Source of the DNA: Lotus japonicus
Lineage: Eukaryota; Streptophyta; Magnoliopsida; Fabales; Fabaceae
NCBI RefSeq assembly: GCF_012489685.1
Contig: NC_080042.1
Location: forward strand, 436,501 to 500,500
DNA length: 64,000 nt
Direction: 5' to 3'
Part shown: piece after piece, positions 53,826-64,000 of the stretch
Layout: the number at the start of each line of letters is the position of its first letter
Numbering within the stretch: position 1 is the stretch's first letter
Translations under genes and position numbers: made by a program
The notes under the pieces: model-generated
Seen by the model: only the letters and a program-made list of their open reading frames with translations
The model's database searches: none
What the model was told of the DNA's origin: nothing

Positions 53826-55032
53826 TGTAAGATCAAGTTTTGATCTAGTAGTACAACTCTATGTTTTGATGATTACAAGTTAACCTTTTGATATGAACAA
53901 TTGTGGTACTCTAACGTGTTTTTCTGAGTGTGCTATTTGCAGGTTCTGACCTCAACTCAATCTCACACAAATCAGAAGCACTGTGTATAAAGAGTGACCC
54001 AAGCAACGCTTTCACATTCACCATGTTCAGTATGAACAGTGGAAAAGCTTCAGAAGTTCTGAAGTTATACAAACTCTGATGTGGACTCAGCCACTAGAAG
54101 CTCTGAAGATCCAAAAGTTCTGATAACCAAGAAACACTGAAGGCTCAGATGTTCTGATGGTGTAGAAGACTCTGAAGATCCAGAAGCTGAATAGTGGAAA
54201 CTCTGAAGTCCAGAAGCAAGAAACTCTGAAGGCCATGTTCTTCCCTCTGAGTTCAGAATCAGAAGATACAATGGTCAGAGGATCTGTGCTTTCCCTCTGA
54301 CTCTGATCAACCGGCTTCACAAGTTCCAATATGAAGCATTCCCCTGATCAGAAGTCTCCTAGGTTTAAAGGTCGCGTCGCTATCCAAGTACAAAAGCTAC
54401 TGTACCTTCCTGACGACCTACCTAACGTTCTCAGCCACAGCAGAAGCTGGATTTTCCAGAACTGCCCTCCAACGGTAGCATTTCCCATGCATCGCTCAAC
54501 CCTAATCCTTGGAGTATATAAAGAGGCTGAAGACTGAAAGAAACGGCTAGAAGCATTCACATACGCAAGACATATTCAAAATCTTCTAAGTTTTCTTTCA
54601 TCTGAAATTCATTGAGTTTACTATTAGCTTTTTAGAAGCAAATCTCTTGTAAACAATTCTTTGATAAACAGTTTGTTTAGTTCCTTTAGGAGATCAAGGT
54701 TGATCGGATCCTAGAGAAGACTAAGAGAGTGAATCTTAGTGTGAGCTAAGTCAGTGTAATTGTTAGTCACTTGTAGGTTTCAAGTGCAGTTGTAACTCTT
54801 ACCTGATTAGTGGATTGCCTTCATTCTAAGAAGGAAGAAATCACCTTAACGGGTGGACTGGAGTAGCTTGAGTGATTTATCAAGTGAACCAGGATAAAAT
54901 CCTTGTGTGCTTTTCTATCTCTTATCTTTTGCACTTAAGTTCTCGAAAGATTTGTCAAAATCTTTGAGGTGGAAGTTTTATACTGAAAACGTTATTCAAA
55001 CCCCCCCTTTTCTACCGTTTTTCATACCTTCA
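53826..55032 (+). repeat. E4 5' LTR
   Basis: 1,207 bp, TG...CA. TATATAAA box at 54515-54522. Very similar to the E1 LTRs. Confidence 0.93.
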
Positions 55033-55034
55033 AT

Positions 55035-55046
55035 TGGTATCAGAGC
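55035..55046 (+). other. E4 primer binding site (tRNA-Met)
   Basis: TGGTATCAGAGC two bases after the LTR. Confidence 0.9.
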
Positions 55047-55104
55047 GCAAGTTCTGATTACCACACCTAACAGTGTTCAGTGATCCGGGCCGGTGTGAAA
55101 AACA

Positions 55105-56439
55105 ATGGCTGCCACCACCAGTGAAACTCAAAGAGATGGTTACAATGCAAAGCCTCCTATGTTCGACGGTCAAAGGTTCGAATATTGGAAAGATAGACTG
55201 GAAAGTTTCTTTCTGGGTTTCGATGCAGATCTCTGGGATATTATTGTGGATGGCTACGAGCGTCCAGTTGATGCAGATGGCAAGAAGATCCCAAGGTCAG
55301 AGATGACTGCAGATCAAAAGAAGCAGTACTCACAACATCACAAAGCAAGAGCAATTCTTCTAAGTGCTATTTCCTATGAAGAGTACCAGAAGATTACAGA
55401 TCGTGAGTTTGCAAAAGGCATTTTCGAATCTCTGAAGATGTCTCATGAAGGAAACAAGAAAGTCAAAGAATCAAAGGCATTGTCTTTGATCCAAAAGTAT
55501 GAATCCTTCATCATGGAGCCAAATGAGTCCATTGAAGAAATGTTCTCCAGATTTCAGTTGCTTGTAGCTGGCATACGACCTCTCAACAAGAGCTACACGA
55601 CAAAAGATCATGTCATAAGGGTCATCAGGTGTCTTCCTGAAAGTTGGATGCCTTTGGTGACTTCAATAGAGCTCACGAGAGACGTTGAGAATATGAGTTT
55701 AGAAGAACTCATCAGCATTTTGAAATGCCATGAGCTAAAGCGCTCAGAGATGCAAGATCTGAGGAAAAAGTCCATAGCCTTGAAATCCAAATCTGAAAAG
55801 GCTAAGGTTGAGAAGTCAAAAGCTCTTCAAGCTGAAGAAGAGGAATCTGAAGAAGCATCAGAAGATTCTGATGAAGATGAGCTGACTCTGATCTCCAAGA
55901 GACTCAATCGCATCTGGAAGCACAGGCAGAACAAATACAAAGGCTCTGGAAAGGCAAAAGGAAAGTATGAGTCCTCAGGCCAGAAGAAGTCATCAATCAA
56001 GGAAGTCACATGTTTTGAGTGCAAAGAATCAGGGCACTACAAAAGTGACTGTCCAAAGTTGAAGAAGGACAAGAAGCCAAAGAAGCACTTCAAGACCAAG
56101 AAGAGTCTGATGGTGACATTTGATGAATCAGAGTCAGAGGATGTTGACTCTGATGGTGAAGTCCAAGGACTCATGGCCATTGTCAAAGACAAAGGAGCAG
56201 AGTCAAAGGAAGCTGTTGACTCTGACTCAGAATCAGAAGGAGATCCTAACTCAGACGATGAAAATGAGGTATTCGCTTCTTTCTCTACCTCTGAACTGAA
56301 ACATGCATTGTCTGATATCATGGATAAGTATAACTCCTTATTGTCTAAGTATAACTCCTTTCAAGGCAAAGAATGTTGTCTCAACCTCAAGGCCGTTGGA
56401 ACTTCTGCATATCGACCTTTTTGGACCAGTGAAAACTGA
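55105..56439 (+). pseudogene. gag: E4 Gag, C-terminally truncated
   Basis: Residues 1-415 follow E1 Gag, including the CCHC knuckle ([14 protein letters not shown]). At 56350 the sequence jumps into pol and reads 29 unrelated codons before a stop at 56439. The coiled-coil C-terminus is lost. The assembly and RNA-binding parts are still encoded, so a truncated Gag could be made. Confidence 0.85.
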
Positions 56440-58885
56440 GTCTATAGGTGGCAAGAGATATGGGATGGTTATCGTTGATGATTATAGCCGCTGGACATGG
56501 GTAAAGTTTCTAACCCGCAAGGATGAGTCTCATGCTGTGTTCTCTACCTTCATTGCTCAAGTGCAAAACGAGAAGGCTTGTAGGATTGTGCGTGTCAGAA
56601 GTGACCATGGTGGAGAGTTTGAGAATGACAAGTTTGAGAGTCTGTTTGATTCCTATGGAATTGCACATGATTTCTCTTGTCCCAGAACTCCTCAACAAAA
56701 TGGTGTTGTTGAGAGGAAGAACAGAACTCTTCAGGAGATGGCTAGAACCATGCTCCAAGAAACTGGCATGGCTAAGCACTTTTGGGCAGAGGCAGTAAAT
56801 ACAGCATGTTACATTCAGAACAGAATCTCTGTGAGACCAATTCTGAATAAGACTCCTTATGAATTGTGGAAGAACATAAAACCCAACATTTCTTATTTTC
56901 ATCCTTTTGGCTGTGTTTGTTATGTTCTCAATACTAAGGATAGATTGCATAAATTTGATGCTAAGTCTTCTAAGTGTCTATTACTCGGTTACTCTGAGAG
57001 ATCTAAAGGTTTTAGATTTTATAATACTGATGCTAAGACTATTGAAGAATCTATTCATGTTAGATTTGACAATAAGCTTGACTCTGACCAGTCAAAGCTA
57101 GTTGAAAAGTTTGCAGATTTAAGCATTAATGTTTCTGACAAAGGCAAAGCTCCAGAGGAAGATGAGCCAGAGGAAGATGAACCAGAGGAAGAAGCTGGTC
57201 CCTCTAACTCACAAACTCTGAAGAAGAGCAGAATCACTGCAGCTCACCCTAAGGAATTGATTCTGGGCAACAAAGACGAACCAGTCAGAACCAGATCTGC
57301 CTTCAGACCCTCTGAAGAGACCTTGCTCAGTCTGAAAGGATTGGTGTCCTTAATTGAACCCAAGTCCATAGATGAAGCTCTTCAGGACAAGGATTGGATT
57401 CTGGCCATGGAAGAAGAACTGAATCAATTTTCCAAGAACGATGTTTGGAGCTTAGTGAAGAAGCCTGAGAGTGTCCATGTTATTGGAACGAAGTGGGTAT
57501 TCAGAAACAAGCTGAATGAGAAAGGAGATGTAGTCAGAAACAAGGCAAGGCTAGTTGCTCAAGGCTACAGCCAGCAGGAAGGAATAGACTACACTGAAAC
57601 ATTTGCTCCAGTAGCAAGACTGGAGGCTATCAGACTGTTGATCTCCTTCTCAGTAAATCACAACATAGTTCTACATCAGATGGACGTAAAGAGTGCCTTC
57701 CTAAATGGTTATATCTCAGAGGAAGTCTATGTTCATCAACCCCCAGGTTTTGAACATGAGAAGAAACCAGACCATGTGTTTAAATTGAAGAAATCACTCT
57801 ACGGTCTGAAGCAAGCTCCCAGAGCATGGTATGAGAGACTTAGCTCATTCCTTCTGGAGAATGAGTTTGTAAGGGGTAAAGTAGATACAACTCTTTTTTG
57901 CAAGACTTATAAAGATGATATCTTAATTGTGCAAATTTATGTTGATGATATTATATTTGGTTCTGCTAATCAATCTCTATGCAAAGAATTTTCTGAGATG
58001 ATGCAGGCTGAATTTGAGATGAGTATGATGGGAGAATTAAAGTACTTTCTGGGAATACAAGTTGATCAAACACCAGAAGGAACATATATCCATCAGAGCA
58101 AGTACACTAAAGAACTTCTGAAGAAGTTCAATATGCTGGAATCTACAGTGGCCAAGACTCCAATGCATCCAACATGCATTCTGGAGAAAGAAGATAAAAG
58201 TGGTAAAGTATGTCAGAAGCTCTATCGTAGCATGATAGGTTCACTTCTATACTTAACTGCATCTAGGCCAGACATATTATTTAGTGTTCACTTATGTGCT
58301 CGTTTCCAATCAGATCCAAGGGAAACCCACTTAATTGCTGTTAAGAGGATCCTAAGGTATCTGAAAGGCACCACTAACCTTGGCTTGATGTATAAGAAAA
58401 CATCAGAGTATAAGCTTTCAGGTTACTGTGATGCTGATTATGCTGGAGATAGAACAGAGAGAAAAAGTACTTCTGGAAATTGTCAATTTCTGGGAAGCAA
58501 TCTAGTCTCATGGGCAAGCAAGAGGCAATCAACCATTGCACTATCAACTGCAGAGGCAGAATATATCTCAGCAGCAATATGCAGCACTCAGATGCTCTGG
58601 ATGAAACATCAGCTGGAGGATTATCAGATCCTTGAGAGCAATATCCCAATCTATTGTGATAACACTGCTGCAATCTCATTGAGTAAGAATCCTATCTTGC
58701 ATTCAAGGGCAAAGCACATTGAGGTAAAGTATCACTTTATTAGAGATTATGTACAGAAGGGCGTACTTCTTCTGAAGTTTGTTGATACTGACCATCAATG
58801 GGCAGATATCTTTACAAAGCCCTTAGCAGAGGATAGATTTAATTTTATTCTGAAAAATCTAAACATGGACTTTTGTCCAGAGTGA
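56303..58885 (+). pseudogene. pol: E4 Pol lacking protease and integrase N-terminus
   Basis: True pol similarity starts at about 56359 ([10 protein letters not shown]). The residues before it come from gag read in another frame. Protease and the integrase zinc region are missing, while the integrase D, D, E, reverse transcriptase YVDD and RNase H blocks are intact and nearly identical to E1. The pol frame remains +1 relative to gag. Without protease, processing could only occur in trans. Confidence 0.87.
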
Positions 58886-59130
58886 AGATGGATCAGAACC
58901 TCTGACTATGATACTTCTTGATCAGAAGATGTCTAGTCCAGAAGGTAACTCAATCAGAGTGTGTGTACCCACTGGTACTGACTCTGAAGCTGAGACAACA
59001 ACACGTGTGTCAGTATTTCTGATGCATAGTTCCTTGTGCCCGTGTGACAGTCTGTTATGATTGCGTGTAGATATGCTTCTCTCCTGTGTGTGATTTGTGT
59101 ATTTACTGTTACTATCTATCTTTAATTTTC

Positions 59131-59328
59131 AACCGTTGATCTTAAAGTGCTTTTTGAATCAACAACGGTTATTTGTTAAAACCCACTATACACACACGAT
59201 CTCTTTCACTTCCGGTTTTTACTCTCGCTCTCTCTGCTTTTCAAAAACCGCTTTTCTCGATTTCTCTCTCGATCTCTCTTCATCTTCCAACCTTCATCTT
59301 CTACCTCAAACCTTCAACCGCTTCAAAA
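59131..59328 (+). promoter_or_regulatory. Candidate leader/promoter of E4 third ORF
   Basis: Same order as E1: AACCGTTGA, CAACGGTT, then CCCACTATACACACAC (59182-59197), then a CT-rich leader to the ATG at 59329. Confidence 0.42.
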
Positions 59329-62166
59329 ATGGTGAGACAAACCAGAAGATCTACTGCAGATGCACCTCAGTTCCCTCACATGGTAGTTGGTCTAGCAACG
59401 GGTCAAAGGGGCCCTGAGAATCCGACACAAGATCAAGGTCAAGCTCAAGACCAGAGTGTTCCAATTGCAGAACGGGGCTGTGCCGTTCACTGTGTATATG
59501 CTTCTGAGGAACTCCAAGTCCTGGCAGAATGGAGATTCGACCTCGACAACCTGGCTACAAATGGGTATGATCTTCGTCCTGAAGTCCAAGCTCAAGGTTG
59601 GGGAAATTACTTCAACAGACTTCGAGGACCGGTGTATGATAGATTAGTCAAGGAATTCTGGAAGCACGCCGACTGCGATGATACTCAGGTGGTATCTCAT
59701 ATTCTTGTAAGAAAGATCATCATCACGGAGAAGTCTTTCGTGAACTTGCTGGGTGCAGACACTGCTTATGGGTATCGTTTCCAACTCACGGAATCGAAGC
59801 TGAAACCCAGCACCAAGGATACAATCAACCAGGCCCTGTACACCACTTACAAACCGGGCAAGACGAGTTACAAGGTGATGGACCTTCATCCCAAGCTCAG
59901 GATCTAGCACAAAATTTTGCTACACTGCATAAACCAGAGACCAAAGGGCAGTTCTCCAGACTACATCAACTTCAACCAGAAGGTGATGTTGTTCTTCATC
60001 CAAGACCAGAAGAAGATCTGCCTTCCCTACTTCCTGTTCTCCTACTTGAAGGAATGCATCCGGAAGTCTCGCACCACTGCCTCCATCAAGTCAGCAATCA
60101 AATATATCCCCTTTGGGAGACTGCTCTCAGACTTTCTCATTGAAAGCAACCTGGTGCAAGATCTGGTCAATGCTGGATGTGTAGAGGATCTGAGCACCAT
60201 GGTCAGTGATGTCTTCACTGCAAATTCTCTGAAGAAGATGGGTTTGGTCCAGAAGAAGATTGCTTCTGCTCGTGAAGACACATCTTCTGAGATCAGAAGT
60301 AGAAGGATGCCTCTGAATGACTACCCTCTGTGGACACAGGCAGACAATCCTGACGCCATTAGGTGCTATGTTGATGACCTAAGGGCTCAAGGATTCGAAA
60401 TTGATCTTGATGATTTCGTCAGCAGACTGCCGCCAGCTCCAGAGTTTCCTTCTCCTCCCAAGAAGAAAGCTCAGAGGAAGATGATACTGGACGAATCTTC
60501 TGAGGAATCCGATGTCCCTCTGGTCAAAAAGAAGAAGAGAAAGCCTGATGATGGTGATGATAGTGATAATGAGGATGGTCCTCCTAAGAAGAAGAAGAAG
60601 CAGGTCAGAATCGTGGTGAAGCCTACTCGGGTGGAACCAGCTGCTGAAGTGGTCAGAAGGACTGAACCTCCTGCCAGAGTGACTAGATCATCAGCACATT
60701 CAAGTAAGCCTGCACTTTCTTCTGATGATGATTTGAATTTATTTGATGCACTCCCTATATCTGCCATGCTCAAACACTCCTCCAATCCCCTCACTCCTAT
60801 TCCTGAATCCCAGCCAGCCGCACAAACCACCACTCCACCACATTCCCCAAGATCTTCCTTCTTTCAACCTTCTCCTACTGAAGCACCTCTCTGGAATTTG
60901 CTTCAGAACCAACCTTCTAGGTCAGAAGAACCAACCTCTCTCCTCACCATTCCGTACGACCCACTCGAACAACCAGAGCCTACCCACACAGACCATGAAC
61001 CCAGAACCTCTGATCACTCTGTCCCAAGAGCATCAGAACGTCTGGCTCTCAAACCCACGGATACAGACTCTTCCACAGCCTATACACCTGTATCCTTCCC
61101 AACCAATGTTGCTGATTCTTCTCCCTCCAATAACTCTGAATCCATTAGAAAATTCATGGAGGTCAGAAAAGAAAAGGTGTCTACCTTAGAGGAATATTAC
61201 CTCACTTGTCCAAGCCCTAGGAGATATCCTGGCCCTAGACCTGAACGTCTAGTTGACCCAGATGAACCTATCTTGGCCAATCCTTTACAAGAGGCAGACC
61301 CTTTGGCTCAACAAGCTCACCCTGCCCCTGACCAACAAGAGCCTATTCAACCAGAACCTGAACCCGAACAATCAGTGTCTAACCATTCCTCGGTTAGATC
61401 ACCCCATCCTCTGGTTGAAACTTCAGACCCTCACCTTGGAACCTCTGAACCCAATACTCAAATGATTAACATTGGTTCTCCACAAGGTGCCTCTGAAGCT
61501 CATAGCAGCAATCACCCAGCCTCTCCTGAAACCAACCTCTCCATAATTCCTTATACTCACCTCCAACCCACATCTCTCTCTGAGTGCATCAATATTTTCT
61601 ATCATGAAGCCTCTTTGAGGCTCCGCAATGTGCACGGTCAGACTGACCTCAGTGAGAATGCTGAACGTGTGGCTGATGAGTGGAACAATCTGGGCACTTG
61701 GCTGGTGGCTCAAGTTCCAATTATGATGCAGCTCCTGCATACAGAGGGAAGTCAGAGGATTGAGGCTGCCAAGCAAAGGTTTGCTCGAAGGGTGGCTCTT
61801 CATGAACAAGAACAGAGACACAAGCTTCTTGAAGCTATTGAAGAAGCCAAGAGAAAGAAAGCCCAAGCAGAAGAAGCTGCACGTCAAGCAGCAGCTCAAG
61901 CTGAACAAGCCAGACTAGAGGCAGAGCGACTTGAAGCTGAGGCTGAAGCTCTTAGATGCCAAGCACTTGCACCAGTTGTGTTTACTCCTGCTGCTTCTGC
62001 TTCCATTCCAGATTCTCAAGCTGCTCAGAATGTTCCTTCCGGTTCTGCTCAGTCAAGCTCATCCAGACTCGACATCATGGAACAGCGTCTTGACATTCAT
62101 GAATCCATGCTCATTGAGATGAAGCACATGATGATGGAACTTCTGCGACGAACTGACAAACCTTAG
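59329..62166 (+). pseudogene. E4 third ORF with one stop
   Basis: Homologous over its full length to the E1 third ORF. TAG at 59905-59907 replaces the Trp of LRIWHKI. The frame then continues unbroken to 62166. An in-frame deletion of 11 codons shortens the Lys-rich region near 60530. The C-terminal coiled coil and LLRRTDKP ending are intact. A downstream Met at 59917 could start a shortened product lacking most of the N-terminal domain. Confidence 0.85.
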
Positions 62167-62364
62167 TTTTAGGATCTCTTCATTTTTCTTTCTTTTTCTT
62201 TAACGTTGTTTTATTTAAACTCTGTTTCTTTTTATTTACTTATTCTACTTTGTTCGTTTGTGATTATCCCTGCATATCTATATATATTTGTGTCACATAT
62301 GTTTGCAAAAATCTTTTTATTCATCATATTTTTATGTTTACATCATACATTCTTTCCCTAAAAT

Positions 62365-62757
62365 CTAGAATGGAGGATCCCTCCTCATTCTTCTGCACTC
62401 CTGGCGCTGCTCTGACCTATCCTTCTCCAGACGCTCCAGTACATGCTGGATGTTGCTGAGCCTGTCCTTTAGCTCATCCCTCTCCAGAATCTCTTCTGCA
62501 GTCTTGAGCTTCTCTTCCAAACTTTCTTTTTCTTCCAGCAGCTTGAGTTCAAGCCGGCTGAGTTCTTGCACCTCCTCAACGAAGGCAAGAAATTCCCTCA
62601 GGTCTCTCTCCAACTCTGGACGCAGGTCCTCTTCCAGCAGTGTCCGTGTCAGCTCCGCGATGGTCGTTGTACCCTCTGGATGCCTGATGTTCAGGAACAA
62701 GTCCTCCTCAAAGGCCTTCTTCCTCAGCTCTTCTAGTGCTACGATGTATGATGCCAT
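62365..62757 (-). CDS. E4 antisense ORF, 130-residue coiled-coil protein
   Basis: Same length and ends as the E1 copy, with five amino-acid changes and six silent changes by eye. It is preceded by TATATAAA on the minus strand (62816-62823), about 60 bp before the ATG. It converges on the third ORF, which ends 198 bp away. Function unknown; see the E1 entry for the domain description. Confidence 0.7.
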   Translation of the reverse strand: MASYIVALEELRKKAFEEDLFLNIRHPEGTTTIAELTRTLLEEDLRPELERDLREFLAFVEEVQELSRLELKLLEEKESLEEKLKTAEEILERDELKDRLSNIQHVLERLEKDRSEQRQECRRMRRDPPF

Positions 62758-62815
62758 TTTTTTTTTCCTTACTGCAAATTGTTTGAGGTGTGAAGCTTAC
62801 CTTTCTCTCCAACGC

Positions 62816-62823
62816 TTTATATA
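62816..62823 (-). promoter_or_regulatory. TATA-like box of E4 antisense ORF
   Basis: Minus strand GCCTATATAAAGCG, identical to E1 and at a similar distance from the ATG. Confidence 0.55.
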
Positions 62824-63011
62824 GGCTTCACTTTCTCTCTGAAAGTTAATGCTCCTACGGTTTCTCGAGGTTAAGTTCTTGGTAACTGACCCTTCTCTTT
62901 ACTCACTTGACCGGTGGTAAACGTTCTTCTCTTGCATTAACTCTTCTATTTATTTCGCCTAACTCTGATTCTTGCATCGTTTTCACTTCCTTTAAACTTA
63001 GACCTTCTCTA

Positions 63012-63563
63012 AGGGGGAGTACCTTGTACTTCAAGCTAAGTTTTTCACACCCCAAGCTTTTTGCTTATGACAAAAAGGGGGAGTAAACCCAGTTTTTGAT
63101 GTGTAAGATGTGTTAGTGTGATTTATTTTTCTTTTGGAGATTTTAAGAGTTCCACCTTCATGACCATAGATGTGTCACTGGGCAAATACAAGGAATACAT
63201 TTCACTTCTTCTGAAGTGATTATAAGTTGACTCTGATACCCAAGACTCTGATACCTTGTCCATGACTCTGATTACTTATGCGCTCTGATTACTCGATTTT
63301 CATCTATGTCATAAGTTTTTCACTCTGAACTCTTATACTATTTAGCTCAGAATCTAGACTTTACTAACGTTTTCATCAAGTATTAGATTCAGGGGGAGCT
63401 AAGCTCAGAATCAAGCAGTGACTTGAATTCAGAATGAGCAAGATAAACTATTCACATCAGGATAAGTCTTATTCTATATCTCTAAACTCTGAGTGAATTC
63501 AGTTTAATGTTTAAGAATTGTTCATCAAAAATCTTAGTTTTGTCATCATCAAAAAGGGGGAGA
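63012..63563 (+). other. E4 polypurine tracts (four copies)
   Basis: AGGGGGAG-type tracts at 63012-63019, 63072-63083, 63391-63398 and 63551-63563. The last abuts the 3' LTR. Spacing is the same as in E1. Confidence 0.75.
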
Positions 63564-63564
63564 T

Positions 63565-64000
63565 TGTAAGATCAAGTTTTGATCTAGTAGTACAACTCTA
63601 TGTTTTGATGATTACAAGTTAACCTTTTGATATGAACAATTGTGGTACTCTAACGTGTTTTTCTGAGTGTGCTATTTGCAGGTTCTGACCTCAACTCAAT
63701 CTCACACAAATCAGAAGCACTGTGTATAAAGAGTGACCCAAGCAACGCTTTCGCATTCACCATGTTCAGTATGAACAGTGGAAAAGCTTCAGAAGTTCTG
63801 AAGTTATACAAACTCTGATGTGGACTCAGCCACTAGAAGCTCTGAAGATCCAGAAGTTTTGATAACCAAGAAACACTGAAGGCTCAGATGTTCTGATGGT
63901 GTAGAAGACTCTGAAGATCCAGAAGCTGAATAGTGGAAACTCTGAAGTCCAGAAGCAAGAAACTCTGAAGGCCATGTTCTTCCCTCTGAGTTCAGAATCA
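63565..64000 (+). repeat. E4 3' LTR, partial
   Basis: First 436 bp of the LTR, cut by the window end. About three differences from the E4 5' LTR over this length. Confidence 0.9.

Larger units (their letters stand above)
53826..64000 (+). mobile_element. SIRE-type retrotransposon E4, non-autonomous, 3' LTR cut by window end
   Basis: Closely related to E1. Left target duplication is probably CCAAC (53821-53825). The 5' LTR is complete and the 3' LTR starts at 63565. An internal deletion of about 1.13 kb relative to E1 removes the end of gag and the start of pol. The third ORF has one stop; the antisense ORF is open. The two LTRs differ at about three positions over the visible 436 bp. Confidence 0.92.

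Noticed and set aside
1..64000. CRISPR array, bacterial operon or viral replicon
   Set aside because: No spaced short direct repeats of CRISPR type and no prokaryotic gene organisation. Introns and plant retrotransposons show a plant nuclear genome.

Overview
This is a repeat-dominated stretch of a plant nuclear genome, most likely from a legume or another dicot. It holds spliced gene remains with GT-AG introns, SIRE/Maximus-type Ty1/copia elements, an Athila-type Ty3/gypsy element, a plant LINE and a hAT-like element. No intact single-copy host gene was found.

Layout. 1-10437 is mostly non-coding. It carries a non-autonomous hAT-like element (1297-2343, 8-bp target duplication), a GT47 glycosyltransferase fragment (3365-3790, minus), a 5'-truncated LINE (4057-5455), a second retroposed segment (5624-6720) and a short RPB6-like exon fragment near 8142. 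10438-12704 is a seven-exon C2H2 zinc finger/DEDDh exonuclease gene with one premature stop and two single-base frameshifts, so it looks like a pseudogene. From 12722 the locus is part of an inverted duplication whose other arm is at 26104-26930.

From 13164 on, the window is a nest of retrotransposons. E1 (13164-25282, +) is a full-length SIRE-type element in the left arm of the inverted duplication. E2 (26931-45575 and beyond, minus) sits in the right arm and is decayed. Its third ORF is split by G1 (30191-38083), a deleted Athila-type element that itself contains a solo LTR. E3 (45576-53825, +) is inserted in E2's gag. E4 (53826 to window end, +) is inserted in E3's third ORF.

The SIRE-type elements share one plan: LTR, tRNA-Met primer site, gag, pol in the +1 frame, a long third ('envelope-like') ORF with its own leader, an antisense small ORF, several polypurine tracts, LTR. 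The antisense ORF of 129-130 codons is the most interesting item. It is open in all three copies where the region is present, has a TATA-like box 50-60 bp upstream of its ATG, and converges on the third ORF. Its two protein ends are conserved although the middle diverges strongly between E1/E4 and E2.
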